This document shows, one piece after another, positions 1 through 8,851 of a DNA stretch of 64,000 nt. Origin of the DNA: Nesterenkonia muleiensis (lineage in GTDB: Bacteria > Actinomycetota > Actinomycetes > Actinomycetales > Micrococcaceae). Position numbers and translations under genes: made by a program. Position 1 is the first letter of the stretch; every line of letters begins with the position of its first letter. Under the pieces are notes generated by a model, which saw nothing but the letters and a program-made list of their open reading frames with translations, was not told the origin of the DNA and made no database searches. The stretch spans positions 124,001 through 188,000 of the forward strand of contig NZ_QWLD01000040.1 in the NCBI RefSeq assembly GCF_003600155.1, in the 5' to 3' direction.

Positions 1-1
1 G

Positions 2-91
2 GCAGGGCCCACGCTGAACAGCATCGAGGTCACTGCCGTCGCAGACTCACTGCCCACCGAGGACCGCGATGAGCGGGTTCAGCTGGCATAA
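2..91 (+). CDS. C-terminal tail of an unidentified protein (partial)
   Basis: A reading frame enters from the left edge and runs 29 codons to TAA. The tail reads like real protein (acidic, with IEVTAVADS near its middle) and has no stop over its visible length. It is too short to assign to a family. It lies on the same strand as, and upstream of, the MMPL-type permease. It was considered as the end of a missing crtE, but the residues do not resemble a prenyl-synthase C-terminus. Confidence 0.4.
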   Translation, partial: AGPTLNSIEVTAVADSLPTEDRDERVQLA

Positions 92-229
92 GTGCCTGCT
101 GAAACGAGCAGACCAGCGAATCCCGGATATATGAAAGCCCAGAGGCCCAGGCTGCTGAGCGCCACCACCCCTCCGCGCAGCGTTTCTGCCCCAGCATCGG
201 TTCCGGTGATGAATAGCGGCGGCGCATGA
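92..229 (+). CDS. possible 45-codon small ORF coupling to the MMPL gene
   Basis: A GTG directly follows the TAA of the upstream partial gene in the same frame. The frame then stays open for 45 codons and ends in TGA overlapping the permease ATG (ATGA). The predicted peptide is rich in Pro, Ala and Ser and matches no family I know. The end-to-end packing (TAA-GTG, then ATGA) is what makes it worth listing. It may be chance read-through of a GC-rich intergenic stretch. Confidence 0.2.
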   Translation: MPAETSRPANPGYMKAQRPRLLSATTPPRSVSAPASVPVMNSGGA

Positions 230-2376
230 GAGCGAAACGTGCCCACAGCGGCCCATCCAGCTGGATCCGCCTCCTCCCGGTCCTCGGGGTGCTGCTGTGG
301 CTTGGCCTGACCGCCGTGGGCGGTCAGACCTTCGGCAAGCTTTCCGAAGTCGTCTCCAATGACCAGGTCACCTTCCTGCCCGCTGAGGCAGAGTCCACTC
401 AGGCGCTTGAGCTGCGCCAGCAGTTCTCCGACGACGACGCCGTACCGGCCACGGTCATCGCCGAATCCGCAGCAGGTGCCATCGCCGATGAGCAGGGGCC
501 CGAACTGGACGAGGCGGTGGAGGCGATCGCTGGACTGGACGGGGTGCTCCAGGCCCTGCCTCCGGAAGTCTCAGAGGACGGCGAAGCGGTGCAGATCCTG
601 GTTCTGCTGGATGAGCAGGCGGCCGAAGACGGTGCTGTCGCGGCATTGCGCACTACCGTGGATCGGCAACTGCAAGAGCCCGGATGGACAGCACATGTGA
701 CCGGGCCGGCGGCACTCTCGGAGGACTTCGCTGCGGCGTTCGCGGGCATCGATGGTCTGCTCCTGGTGGTGGCCATCGCCGCTGTGTTCATCATCCTGGT
801 GCTGGTCTACCGCTCGGTCCTGCTGCCGTTTTTGGTCCTGCTCTCATCGGTCGCGGCACTGTGCGCGGCCATCATCGTCGTCTTCCAGATGGCCCGCAAT
901 GACTGGATTCAGCTCAACGGCCAGGCACAGGGGATTCTGTCCATCCTGGTCATCGGTGCGGCCACCAACTACTCTTTGCTGCTGGTGGCCCGCTACCGTG
1001 AGGAGCTGCTGGCCGATGAGGACAGGTTCTCCGCGCTGTGGCGGGCCTGGAGACGCTCACTGCCACCGGTTCTGGCCTCCGGCGGGACGGTGGCCGCCGC
1101 GCTGCTGTGCCTGCTGGTCTCAGACCTGAACTCGAACCGGGCACTGGGGCCGGTGGCCGCCACCGGAATAGTCTTCGCCGTGCTGGCCACGATGACCTTT
1201 CTGCCGGCCCTGCTTGCCCTGCTGGGCCGCCCTGCCTTCTGGCCGAAGATCCCCAGAGCGCTGAATCTGGTTTCGGCAGAGCAGCCGGGCAGGCGGCAGC
1301 GGCGGGAAAGCCCCGAACGTACCGGACTGTGGGCAGCGGTGGCGGACGCAGTGCGGCGTCGTCCGCGGCGGATATGGCTGGTGGTGACCCTCCTGCTGGT
1401 GATCGGCTCCGCCGGGGTGCTGGATCTGCGGGCCGAAGGTGTCCCGCAGTCCGAACTGGTGCTGGGGGAGACTGACGTCAAAGCCGGCCAGCAGATGCTG
1501 GAGCGGCACTTCGACGCCGGCACAGGTGCCCCGGCTGAGGTCTATGTGCCCGCTGGTGAGACAGAACTGGCCTTGGAGATCGTTGAACCCCTCGGCGGGG
1601 TGAGCACCGTCTATGCGGTCACCGAGGACGGCTCCCCGGCAGAATCGCCGCAGGAGGCAGCGCAAGCGGAGGGCTATACCCAGCTCTCGGTCACCCTGGC
1701 CGACGCCGCTGACTCCCTGGCGGCGGAGAGCACCGTGGTCGAACTGCGGGAGCAGCTGGCCCAGCTGGAGGGAGAGACTCTGGTAGGGGGCACCTCTGCG
1801 ACTCAGCTGGACACCAACCAGACCGCACAGCGTGACCTGATCACCATCATCCCGCTGATACTGGTGGTGATCCTGGTCTTCCTCATCGTGCTGCTGCGTG
1901 CGCTCACCGCTCCGGTGATCCTGCTGGTCACCACCGTGCTGTCCTACTTCACGGCCCTGGGCATCTCAGCGGTGGTGTTCAACTACATCTTCGGGTTCCC
2001 CGGCGCTGACCCTACCGTGCCCCTGTTCGGCTTCGTCTTCCTCACCGCCCTGGGGGTGGACTACAACATCTTCCTGGCCACGCGTGCACGGGAGGAGACC
2101 CCCTCGCGCGGGCCCAGCGAAGGACTCCTGCACTCACTGGTGGTCACCGGGGGAGTCATCACCAGTGCCGGCATCGTGCTGGCAGCCACTTTCGCCGCGC
2201 TGGCGGTGCTGCCGCTGATGTTCATGGTTCAGCTGGCATTCCTGGTGGCGGTCGGGGTGCTCATCGACACCTTTGTGGTCCGGACTCTCCACGTCCCCGC
2301 CTTAGGCGTGGACGCCGGAGGGAAGCTCTGGTGGCCATCCTCTCTGACACAGCGACCAGAGCCTCAGCCCGCTTAG
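226..2376 (+). CDS. MMPL/RND-family membrane permease
   Basis: A 716-residue protein with the MMPL double-repeat layout. A first membrane segment lies at about 15-34, then a large extracytoplasmic domain (35-170), a five-helix bundle (175-340), a cytoplasmic linker, a helix near 380-398, a second external domain (400-535) and a second bundle (540-700). MMPL proteins export lipids or hydrophobic compounds using proton flow through Asp-Tyr pairs in two transmembrane helices. The second pair is intact (D612-Y613 in LGVDYNIFLATRAREE), but the first reads N248-Y249 (GAATNYSLLLVARYREE), where Asp is usual. An MMPL-type gene is also part of the C. glutamicum carotenoid locus, so a role in pigment or prenyl-lipid handling is possible but inferred. 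It converges on the ferrochelatase with a 1-bp gap. Confidence 0.85.
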   Translation: MRAKRAHSGPSSWIRLLPVLGVLLWLGLTAVGGQTFGKLSEVVSNDQVTFLPAEAESTQALELRQQFSDDDAVPATVIAESAAGAIADEQGPELDEAVEAIAGLDGVLQALPPEVSEDGEAVQILVLLDEQAAEDGAVAALRTTVDRQLQEPGWTAHVTGPAALSEDFAAAFAGIDGLLLVVAIAAVFIILVLVYRSVLLPFLVLLSSVAALCAAIIVVFQMARNDWIQLNGQAQGILSILVIGAATNYSLLLVARYREELLADEDRFSALWRAWRRSLPPVLASGGTVAAALLCLLVSDLNSNRALGPVAATGIVFAVLATMTFLPALLALLGRPAFWPKIPRALNLVSAEQPGRRQRRESPERTGLWAAVADAVRRRPRRIWLVVTLLLVIGSAGVLDLRAEGVPQSELVLGETDVKAGQQMLERHFDAGTGAPAEVYVPAGETELALEIVEPLGGVSTVYAVTEDGSPAESPQEAAQAEGYTQLSVTLADAADSLAAESTVVELREQLAQLEGETLVGGTSATQLDTNQTAQRDLITIIPLILVVILVFLIVLLRALTAPVILLVTTVLSYFTALGISAVVFNYIFGFPGADPTVPLFGFVFLTALGVDYNIFLATRAREETPSRGPSEGLLHSLVVTGGVITSAGIVLAATFAALAVLPLMFMVQLAFLVAVGVLIDTFVVRTLHVPALGVDAGGKLWWPSSLTQRPEPQPA

Positions 2377-2377
2377 A

Positions 2378-3568
2378 TTAGGGCGCCAAGCCGGCTGCGG
2401 CGGGACGGAATCCCAGCCTGACATTCTCGCAGCATCCGGGCCGGCAGACGTCGTACCACGGTCCCAGCTCCGTCAGGCGTGGGCGCTGATCAGCCGGCAC
2501 AGCCTGCATCCGTTCCTTAATCAGATCGACCACCGTGGTCACGAAAGCCGGGTGGACCCCTGGGGTAGGAGTGCGGACCGCCCGCAGCCCTGCCTCTTCC
2601 GCGGCCTCCATGGCCTCATTGTCAAGGTCCCAGAGCACTTCCATATGATCGCTGAGGAACCCCAGCGGCACCACAGCCACCGCCTTCACTCCTTCGGCAG
2701 GCAGCTCGGCGATCCGGTCGCAGACATCGGGTTCCAGCCACGGCTGGGTGGGCGGGCCGGACCGGGACTGGTAGACCACCTGCCATTCAGTGCCCGGCTG
2801 TGCGGCGGACTCTGCGGCCAGCTGCTCCATGATGGCCGCACCGACCGCCTGGTGCTGAGCGGCGTAGGCTCCGCCGTCCCCGAAGTCCTGGTCGCGCGGA
2901 CCGGAGCGTTCGGCATCGGCGGTGGGGATGCTGTGGGTGGAGAACAGGACCCGGATCTCCTCGGGAGCGAAGCCGGCTGCAGAGAATTCGCTCAGAGCCT
3001 CAGCCACGCCTTCTGTGAAGGGCTGGACGAAGCCGGCGGCGTCGAAGTACTGGCCGATCTTGTCGATGAGCACTGTCCCGGCCAGGCCGGTGTCGAGCAG
3101 GACCCGGGCGAAGTCCTCCCGGTACTGACGGCAGCTGGAGTATGAGCTGTAGGCGCTGGTGGCCACAGCCAGCAGGCGGGTGTGCCCATTGGCGGCAGCC
3201 TCTTTGACAGCATCCTCCAGGTAGGGCCCCCAGTTGCGGTTTCCCCAGTACACCGGAAGGTCGATTCCCTGGCTGCGCAGCTCCTTCTCCAGCACCTCCC
3301 GCAGCTGCTTGTTGTGCGCGTTGATGGGGCTGACCCCGCCGAAGTGGCGGTAATGATGGGCCACCTCCTCCAGCCGCTCATCGGGGATGCCGCGGCCCCG
3401 GGTGACGTTGCGCAGGAACGGAATCACATCATCCTGCCCCTCCGGTCCGCCGAAGCTCGCCAGCAGAATGGCGTCGTACTCCTGGGGGGCAGCCGCAAAG
3501 GGGTGGCCGCCGGCTGAGGCCTCAGCGGCGTGCGGCACCTCAGTGGTCTCGGGGTGAGTCTCGGTCAT
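2378..3568 (-). CDS. hemH: ferrochelatase (coproporphyrin ferrochelatase type)
   Basis: This cytosolic enzyme of 396 residues inserts ferrous iron into a porphyrin. In Actinobacteria the family normally uses coproporphyrin III, so the name CpfC would also fit. The first 28 residues are a low-complexity extension and the conserved fold starts at YDAILLASFGGPEG (31-44). The metal-side histidine is H212 in FSTHSIP, and the conserved acidic loop is LGFLSDHMEVLWDLD. Four cysteines, C146 and C375/C379/C380 (VCRPGCC), match the pattern that ligates a [2Fe-2S] cluster in actinobacterial ferrochelatases. A ribosome site (GGAAAGGAA) precedes the ATG. Its neighbour is the last carotenoid gene on the same strand, 62 bp away. 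Confidence 0.93.
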   Translation of the reverse strand: MTETHPETTEVPHAAEASAGGHPFAAAPQEYDAILLASFGGPEGQDDVIPFLRNVTRGRGIPDERLEEVAHHYRHFGGVSPINAHNKQLREVLEKELRSQGIDLPVYWGNRNWGPYLEDAVKEAAANGHTRLLAVATSAYSSYSSCRQYREDFARVLLDTGLAGTVLIDKIGQYFDAAGFVQPFTEGVAEALSEFSAAGFAPEEIRVLFSTHSIPTADAERSGPRDQDFGDGGAYAAQHQAVGAAIMEQLAAESAAQPGTEWQVVYQSRSGPPTQPWLEPDVCDRIAELPAEGVKAVAVVPLGFLSDHMEVLWDLDNEAMEAAEEAGLRAVRTPTPGVHPAFVTTVVDLIKERMQAVPADQRPRLTELGPWYDVCRPGCCENVRLGFRPAAAGLAP

Positions 3569-3630
3569 GCGCGAATTCCTTTCCTGGTAGGTGGTGGGGA
3601 CAGCCGGGCTGGGGCAGCCGGTGGTGCTGA

Positions 3631-4488
3631 TCAGTCAGGCAGGTGCATGGCCATCAACAGCATGGTCAGCGCTGCCCCGGCGGCGTAGTTGATCCACAGG
3701 AAATGTTGCCAGCCGCCATGGGCCTTCGGCGAATCCTGATCGGTGAGGTCACGGAAGGGCCACGCGGCGGCAAGGTAGGGCAGCGCCAGCAGCCCCGCCA
3801 GTGCCGCCGGCCACCCGGTGCCCAGCATCAGCGCTCCGGCGGCGCTCCAGAGGGCCAAGGCGAGCCGGACCGTCGCCTTGGCCCCCAGCGCAGTGCCCAC
3901 AGAGCTGATGCCGGCCTGCCGGTCAGGACCGATGTCCTGCACCGCCCCGAAGGCGTGACTGGCCATGCCCCACAGCAGGAACCCGCCGAGCGCGAATGCC
4001 GCAGCAGGCCCGAACCCGCCGCCGGTCAGCACCACCCCATAGACAGCCGGGGTGACGAAGTGCAGGCTGGAGGTCACAGAGTCCAGCACCGGGACCTCTT
4101 TGAAACGCAGCGGGGGAGCAGAGTAGGCGACCAGGGCGATCAGGCTGACACCCAGCGCGATCCAGGACGGCCAGGAGCCGATGATCACCAGTACCACCAC
4201 AAACGGCAGGCAGATGACTGCGGAGGCGATGAGGGTGGCCCGGTGCAGCCGCGGCGGCAGCAGGGCGCCCTCGGCCCCGCCCTTGCGCGGATTCGCGGCG
4301 TCGGAGGCGTAGTCATAGACATCGTTGATGCCGTAGAGGGCCAGGTTGTAAGGAATCAGGAAGAAGAGCGTCCCGATGAGCAGGGCGGGGCTGAAGCCAC
4401 CGCCGGTGAGCAGATAGGCCGCGGCGAAGGGATAGGCGGTGTTGATCCAGCTCAGCGGACGGGAGGACCGCAGCAGATGACCGATCAC
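3631..4488 (-). CDS. crtEb: lycopene elongase, UbiA-type prenyltransferase
   Basis: An integral membrane prenyltransferase of 285 residues that would add C5 units to lycopene on the way to C50 carotenoids. The Asp-rich motif NDVYDYASDAANPRKGG follows the second helix, as in UbiA enzymes that bind prenyl diphosphate through magnesium, and the rest is seven or eight hydrophobic segments. I place the start at a GTG overlapping the crtYf stop (GTGA). An in-frame start 14 codons upstream would bury the gene in crtYf. It is the last gene of the carotenoid operon. The order crtI-crtYe-crtYf-crtEb matches Corynebacterium (decaprenoxanthin) rather than Micrococcus luteus, where the elongase gene comes before the cyclase genes. 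Confidence 0.9.
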   Translation of the reverse strand: MIGHLLRSSRPLSWINTAYPFAAAYLLTGGGFSPALLIGTLFFLIPYNLALYGINDVYDYASDAANPRKGGAEGALLPPRLHRATLIASAVICLPFVVVLVIIGSWPSWIALGVSLIALVAYSAPPLRFKEVPVLDSVTSSLHFVTPAVYGVVLTGGGFGPAAAFALGGFLLWGMASHAFGAVQDIGPDRQAGISSVGTALGAKATVRLALALWSAAGALMLGTGWPAALAGLLALPYLAAAWPFRDLTDQDSPKAHGGWQHFLWINYAAGAALTMLLMAMHLPD

Positions 4489-4817
4489 CGTGGGTTCCCT
4501 TTCGCGCCGAGAGGCCCCACCAGGACCCACAGCGCTGGAAGCAGCACGACTGCGGCCAACGGGTAGCTGAAGTCCTCGATCGGTGCCAGACCAAGCCGGA
4601 TCCCGGAGATCTGCGCATCAGCGTAGGTGAACAGCCCGACCCCGATCATGATGTTGTCGAAGACCGCGGTCAGCACCAGCAGCGCCAGCGCCGCAGCGCA
4701 GACAGCCGCCCAGCCGAAGGGCGCCTCTGCTGCGACGCGGCGATGCACCCGGACAGCCCAGAGCGCGGTGAGCACCGCTGCAGCCATGAAGGCGCAGGAG
4801 AGCACAAGATAGGTCAT
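4485..4817 (-). CDS. crtYf: C50 carotenoid epsilon-cyclase subunit, CrtYf-like
   Basis: A small 110-residue membrane protein with three hydrophobic helices and the family signature LGLAPIEDFSYPL close to the last one. It is one of the two subunits of a heterodimeric carotenoid cyclase that closes the end rings of the C50 chain. The start is the ATG overlapping the TGA of crtYe (ATGA). The longer in-frame start lies inside crtYe and adds non-homologous residues. It also overlaps crtEb by 4 bp, so the three genes are translationally coupled. Whether the product ring is of the epsilon or gamma type cannot be read from the sequence. Gene order favours epsilon. Confidence 0.87.
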   Translation of the reverse strand: MTYLVLSCAFMAAAVLTALWAVRVHRRVAAEAPFGWAAVCAAALALLVLTAVFDNIMIGVGLFTYADAQISGIRLGLAPIEDFSYPLAAVVLLPALWVLVGPLGAKGNPR

Positions 4818-5155
4818 CGCCGGCTCACCCGGGTTTCCAGCAGCCGCTGTGAGCCCAGGACCAAGACCATGGTGAGGTGACACAGGAACAGCAGAAAGAA
4901 CAGCTCCTCCAGGGGAAGCTCCGGGGCGAGCATGACACCGGTCATATACGGCCCGGGACCGTGAAGGAAGATGCCCAGCGCAATGCCGGCTAGGTCCCAG
5001 AGCAGGAAGAAGGCGGTGCCGATCACCAGCACCAGGACTGCACGGAGGGGTTCAGCGAAGAGGAACAGGCGGTACCGCCAGTCGATCAGCAGCATGCACC
5101 CGGTGGAGATCAGCAGGGCGCCCAGGTAGAGGAGACTCGTCAGCTCAGCCGGCAC
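4814..5155 (-). CDS. crtYe: C50 carotenoid epsilon-cyclase subunit, CrtYe-like
   Basis: A 113-residue membrane protein with three predicted helices and the conserved [12 protein letters not shown] motif of bacterial heterodimeric carotenoid cyclases (CrtYc/Ye type). It would pair with the adjacent CrtYf subunit. I use a GTG start ([12 protein letters not shown]) that overlaps the last 11 bases of crtI. The nearest ATG is 21 codons upstream inside crtI and gives a Pro-rich, non-membrane extension. The 4-bp overlap with crtYf suggests equal expression of the two subunits. Confidence 0.87.
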   Translation of the reverse strand: MPAELTSLLYLGALLISTGCMLLIDWRYRLFLFAEPLRAVLVLVIGTAFFLLWDLAGIALGIFLHGPGPYMTGVMLAPELPLEELFFLLFLCHLTMVLVLGSQRLLETRVSRR

Positions 5156-6707
5156 CGGCGGCCTCCATAGGGGCGGAGGTGGTGTCTCCGCGAAGGGCCT
5201 TGAGCACCAACTCCGCACTGATCAGGCACATCGGCACACCGATTCCCGGCATAGTGGTGGCCCCGGCGTAGAACATTCCGGCGAGTTTGGACGAGGCGAT
5301 CGGCCCCCGCAGGAAAGCGCTCTGTCGCAACGTATGCGCAGGGCCCAGCGCCCCGCCCCGCCAGGCGCCGAAGTCGCGTTCGAAATCTGCTGGACCGATG
5401 CTGCGCCGGACCACGACACGCTCAGGAAGGTCCGGAATCCCTGCCCAGGCGGCGATCTGCTCGATGGACTCATCTACCACGTTCTCCACCTGGGGGTCTC
5501 CGCCCCCGTCTGTTCCGCCTGCGCCCAGGGCAGTGTCGGCGGTGATCGGGACCAGGACGAAGAGGTTCTCATGACCAGCCGGAGCGACGTCGTCGGTGGC
5601 ACTGGGCCGGCACACGTAGAGGGAACGCGGTGGGCCGCCTGCCGGCCGCTTACCACTGATCTCGTCGAATCCCTTTTGCCAGTCCTGAGTGAACAGCAGT
5701 GAATGGTGCCCCAGCTCAGGAAGCGGCCCCCGGACCCCGAGCATGGCCAACACCGCACTGGGCCCCGGGTCCCGCCGCCGCCAGCTGCGCTCAGAGGTGA
5801 GGCGGTGCTCTGGTGTCAGGAGCTTGGTCTCGGTGACATGCATATCCGCGGTGGAGACGACGACGTCGGCCGGGAGGAACTCCCGACCCCCACCCCGGAG
5901 AGTGAAGTGGACACCGGTGGCTCTGCCCTTGGCGGCAGTGATGTGCTCAGCCTGGCAGCCGGTGCGCACCACCGCGCCGTGGTCTTCAGCGAGGCGGGCC
6001 ACGGCAGCCACCACCGAGCTGAACCCGCCACGGGGGTAGAGGACGCCCTGTGAGAGATCCAGGTGACTCATCAGGTGGTACATGCTCGGCGCGGCTGAGG
6101 GTGAGGTGCCCAGGAAGACTGCCGGGTAGCCCAGAATCTTCTGCACACGCTGATCAGCGGTATGCCGCGCGATGAACGTATCCAGCGGCTCGGTGAGCAG
6201 CTGCAGCAGCCGGGGCAGCTGCTTGAGCACCTTCGGCTCCAGGAAGCTGCGGGCTGAGGTGAAGGTGGAGTAGAGCAATGTGCCCACCGCCAGCCGGTAG
6301 GTCTCAGCGGCTGAGTCGAGATAGGACTGCAGCGCGGCTTCATCGGCCCCCAGAGCCACCAGCGCCTCTGCGGCTGAGCGCGCCGGGACGTCGAAGGGGT
6401 CGTCCTCCTCTTCGAAGAAGACCCGGTATCCGGGGTTGAGCTCCACCAGGTCAAGCTCCTGCTCGGCGGAGGTGCCGAAGAGAGAGAAGAAGTGCTCAAA
6501 GACCTCCGGCATCAGATACCAGGACGGTCCTGTTTCGAACCGGAAGCCCTGGTGCTGCCATTGACCGGCCCGCCCGCCCACCGTCTCCTGGGCCTCCAGC
6601 ACGGTGACCTGGAACCCTTCGCGGGCCAGCAGAGCGGCGGTGGCCAGTCCTGAGAATCCGGCACCGATGACCACTGCTGTGCGTGGCGGGGTCACGGTCT
6701 TGTTCAT
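5145..6707 (-). CDS. crtI: phytoene desaturase
   Basis: A 520-residue FAD-dependent desaturase that converts phytoene to lycopene. The N-terminal dinucleotide-binding motif is clear ([20 protein letters not shown], then [15 protein letters not shown]). The C-terminal CrtI signature appears as [15 protein letters not shown] near residue 485, and the length is typical. Its ATG overlaps the crtB stop (ATGA), and its 3' end overlaps crtYe by 11 bp. Together with CrtB upstream it forms the lycopene-producing core of the operon. Confidence 0.94.
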   Translation of the reverse strand: MNKTVTPPRTAVVIGAGFSGLATAALLAREGFQVTVLEAQETVGGRAGQWQHQGFRFETGPSWYLMPEVFEHFFSLFGTSAEQELDLVELNPGYRVFFEEEDDPFDVPARSAAEALVALGADEAALQSYLDSAAETYRLAVGTLLYSTFTSARSFLEPKVLKQLPRLLQLLTEPLDTFIARHTADQRVQKILGYPAVFLGTSPSAAPSMYHLMSHLDLSQGVLYPRGGFSSVVAAVARLAEDHGAVVRTGCQAEHITAAKGRATGVHFTLRGGGREFLPADVVVSTADMHVTETKLLTPEHRLTSERSWRRRDPGPSAVLAMLGVRGPLPELGHHSLLFTQDWQKGFDEISGKRPAGGPPRSLYVCRPSATDDVAPAGHENLFVLVPITADTALGAGGTDGGGDPQVENVVDESIEQIAAWAGIPDLPERVVVRRSIGPADFERDFGAWRGGALGPAHTLRQSAFLRGPIASSKLAGMFYAGATTMPGIGVPMCLISAELVLKALRGDTTSAPMEAAGAG

Positions 6708-7591
6708 CGTGGTCCCCCCGCCGGCAGCAGTGCGGAGGCCACAATGCGGGCTTTAGCTCTTCTTGGCACCGAGACGCGGAGGCGGTGAAGCTCTGCAGCA
6801 GGGGTGCGGCGCAGCCGTTCGTTGAGCTCACCGAACAGTGCAGCGGCCAGCGCGGTGGCACGGCGCGGGCCAGGCGGGAGCAGGGGTACCGCTTTGCGGG
6901 CAGCGGCGAGATCGGCGTCGATATCAGCGATGATCTCACCCTTGCGGTGCTCATTGAGCACACCAGGGGAGGTTCTGGGAAAGTAGGTGCGGCCCAGCTG
7001 CTGGGAGTCTTGAGCGAAATCGCGCAGGAAGTTGATCTTCTGAAACGCTGCTCCCAGACTCGCGGCGCCGCTTTCCATGCGGGACAGTTTATCCCGGGGG
7101 ACCTGATGGCCGTTGAGGAAAACCCGCAGGCACATCAGCCCCACGGCTTCGGCTGAGCCGTGCACGTAGGTGCGGTACTGCTCCTCACTGAGCGAGACCA
7201 CCGGGGTGAGGTCCCGGCGCATGGAGCGGAAGAAGGCTTCGACCAGGACTTCTTCGATTCCCGCGGATCTGCCGGTCACCGCGAAGGAGTGGACCACCAG
7301 GTTGGTGCTGAACCCGCAGCGCAGCGCCGAGAGCGTCTCCTCTTCGAGATCATCGAGCACCGCCCTCCTGGAGTCGGCGTCCAGCCCTGCTTCTTCGGCG
7401 GTGCCGTCAACGATCTCATCGGCGACCCTGACCAGTGCATAGACATTGCGAATCTCCGCACGAGTCTGGGCAGGCAGCAGGGCAGTGGCCAGCTTGAACG
7501 ATGTCGAATACTCGCGGATGACCCGGGAGGAGGCTGATTGCGCTGCCTTGGAGTACAGGCCCAGGGGTGAGGGAAATGCGGAGTCTCTCAT
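6704..7591 (-). CDS. crtB: phytoene synthase
   Basis: A 295-residue squalene/phytoene synthase that joins two geranylgeranyl-diphosphate molecules into phytoene. Both Asp-rich substrate motifs are present: ADEIVDG after VYALVR near residue 58, and [16 protein letters not shown] near residue 170. The YSTSFKLA segment typical of the family is close to the N-terminus. I start the gene at the ATG sharing one base with the idi stop (TGATG). The 31 extra residues from an upstream in-frame start lie within idi and look non-homologous. It is followed by crtI with a 4-bp overlap. Confidence 0.93.
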   Translation of the reverse strand: MRDSAFPSPLGLYSKAAQSASSRVIREYSTSFKLATALLPAQTRAEIRNVYALVRVADEIVDGTAEEAGLDADSRRAVLDDLEEETLSALRCGFSTNLVVHSFAVTGRSAGIEEVLVEAFFRSMRRDLTPVVSLSEEQYRTYVHGSAEAVGLMCLRVFLNGHQVPRDKLSRMESGAASLGAAFQKINFLRDFAQDSQQLGRTYFPRTSPGVLNEHRKGEIIADIDADLAAARKAVPLLPPGPRRATALAAALFGELNERLRRTPAAELHRLRVSVPRRAKARIVASALLPAGGPR

Positions 7592-8154
7592 CAATGCGCC
7601 GGTTCCTGATCGGATCCGAGGCCGGCCGAGCGGTACAGCGGCATCTGCTGAACCTGCAGCACCAACCAGGGGGAGAAGGCCCATGGTGCGGCGGTGACGG
7701 CAGAGGTGAGCTTCTCCGGCTGCACCCAGGTGGCCTCAGAGACTTCGCTGGGGTTGATCTGTGGGGCGCCCTGGGCTGAGGCGGTGAAGACCGGGCAGAT
7801 CTCGTTCTCCACGATCCCGGAGGCGTCGGTGGCTCGGTACCGAAACTCCGGCAGCTCCAGCTGCACCCGGCTCAGACTCAGTCCCAGCTCGTAGCGGGCG
7901 TGGCGGTGCACGGCGTCCTCCAGGCCCTCCTCCGGCTGCGGATGACCGCAGAAGGAGTTTGTCCACACCCCTGGCCAGGTATGTTTATGAAGCGAGCGTC
8001 GAGTGATCAGCACCTGTCCCTGACCATTGAGAACATGACAGGAGAAGCCCAGATGCAGAGGGGTCTGCGCAGTGTGTACGCGCTCCTTCGGCACAGTGCC
8101 GCAGGGCTCGCCGTCCTCGGCAAGAAGGACCACCTGCCGTGCTGGACTCGACAT
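7591..8154 (-). CDS. idi: isopentenyl-diphosphate delta-isomerase, type I
   Basis: A 187-residue Nudix-fold isomerase interconverting isopentenyl and dimethylallyl diphosphate, the C5 units needed both for the C40 backbone and for C50 elongation. The catalytic cysteine lies in TNSFCGHPQPEE, and the second catalytic Glu lies in GIVENEICPVF. It is the first gene of the minus-strand carotenoid operon and is preceded by a candidate minus-10 (TATAAG) and tandem operator repeats. Finding idi in first position is notable because crtE often takes that role in related clusters. Confidence 0.92.
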   Translation of the reverse strand: MSSPARQVVLLAEDGEPCGTVPKERVHTAQTPLHLGFSCHVLNGQGQVLITRRSLHKHTWPGVWTNSFCGHPQPEEGLEDAVHRHARYELGLSLSRVQLELPEFRYRATDASGIVENEICPVFTASAQGAPQINPSEVSEATWVQPEKLTSAVTAAPWAFSPWLVLQVQQMPLYRSAGLGSDQEPAH

Positions 8155-8167
8155 CGGAACCCCATCT

Positions 8168-8202
8168 CTTATAGTTAGCTTAGCTAGTAAATAGCTTAGC
8201 TA
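8168..8202 (-). promoter_or_regulatory. idi-crt promoter with tandem 11-bp operator repeat
   Basis: The 69-bp gap between idi and the divergent MarR-type gene holds two perfect copies of TAGCTTAGCTA (8176-8186 and 8192-8202), spaced 16 bp start to start. A TATAAG hexamer on the minus strand (8168-8173) abuts the first copy. AT-rich repeats in an otherwise GC-rich window, between a regulator and its probable target operon, suggest binding sites for the CrtR-like protein. The exact minus-35 is not clear. Confidence 0.65.
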
Positions 8203-8223
8203 ATAGTAGCCTAAGGAAAACGT

Positions 8224-8790
8224 ATGATGAAGAAGCGCCCAGGTCAGGGCAGTGACGAGGGTTTCTCCATGCTCGATCCGCGCGTGACCGACCCCGGCCA
8301 GGAGATCGTGCAGTACGGTTCCTATGATGACCACGAGCTGGATCAGATCGTCCAGGTGCTTGAATCACTGCGGAACTGGCGTCAGGCTGAACGACGCATG
8401 AGCGAGGCCTCGCGCAAATACATGAAGCTTGGCGAAACCGATATGCGCGCGCTGCGCTACATCATTGCGGCCCAGAAGAGTCATCACCTGGCAACCCCCG
8501 GCGCGCTGGCCCAGCATCTGGGGATCTCAACAGCATCGGTGACGAAGATGCTCGACCGCCTGGCCGAGCATCACCACATCCGGCGCCTTCCCCACCCTGA
8601 GGACCGCAGAAGCACAGCGGTCGAAGTCACCGAGGAAACTCGGCGGGTGGCACAGCAGACGGTAGGGCGCACCCACGCTGGGCGCTTCTACGCCGCGGCC
8701 GCCCTAACCCCCGAAGAGCGTCAGGTGGTCATCCGGTTCCTGGAGGCACTCGCAGCAACCCAGCCTGCTCAGCAGCAGCCTTCGTCCTAA
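8224..8790 (+). CDS. MarR-family regulator, CrtR-like
   Basis: A 188-residue winged-helix protein. The DNA-binding region is at about 68-125 (LRYIIAAQ, then LAQHLGISTASVTKMLDRL, and a wing with HPEDRRSTAV), and a C-terminal helix pair would form the dimer interface. In C. glutamicum a MarR-type protein, CrtR, is encoded divergently from the crt operon and represses it until geranylgeranyl diphosphate accumulates. This gene has the same position and orientation, so the same role is likely. AAGGA lies six bases before the first ATG. A second ATG follows directly and could also be used. Confidence 0.82.
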   Translation: MMKKRPGQGSDEGFSMLDPRVTDPGQEIVQYGSYDDHELDQIVQVLESLRNWRQAERRMSEASRKYMKLGETDMRALRYIIAAQKSHHLATPGALAQHLGISTASVTKMLDRLAEHHHIRRLPHPEDRRSTAVEVTEETRRVAQQTVGRTHAGRFYAAAALTPEERQVVIRFLEALAATQPAQQQPSS

Positions 8791-8851
8791 CCCATCTCCA
8801 GGTAGCGGCCTTGTCCGCTTGGCTGAGACGCGCTCAGTAGAATGGGCCAGG

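Noticed and set aside
2-91. Left-edge fragment as the end of crtE
   Set aside because: The residues do not resemble the C-terminus of a prenyl synthase, so no symbol was given.
399-1665. Several long minus-strand frames inside the MMPL gene
   Set aside because: They are antisense to a clear membrane protein and consist of Arg, Ser, Pro and Gly runs typical of GC-rich shadow frames.
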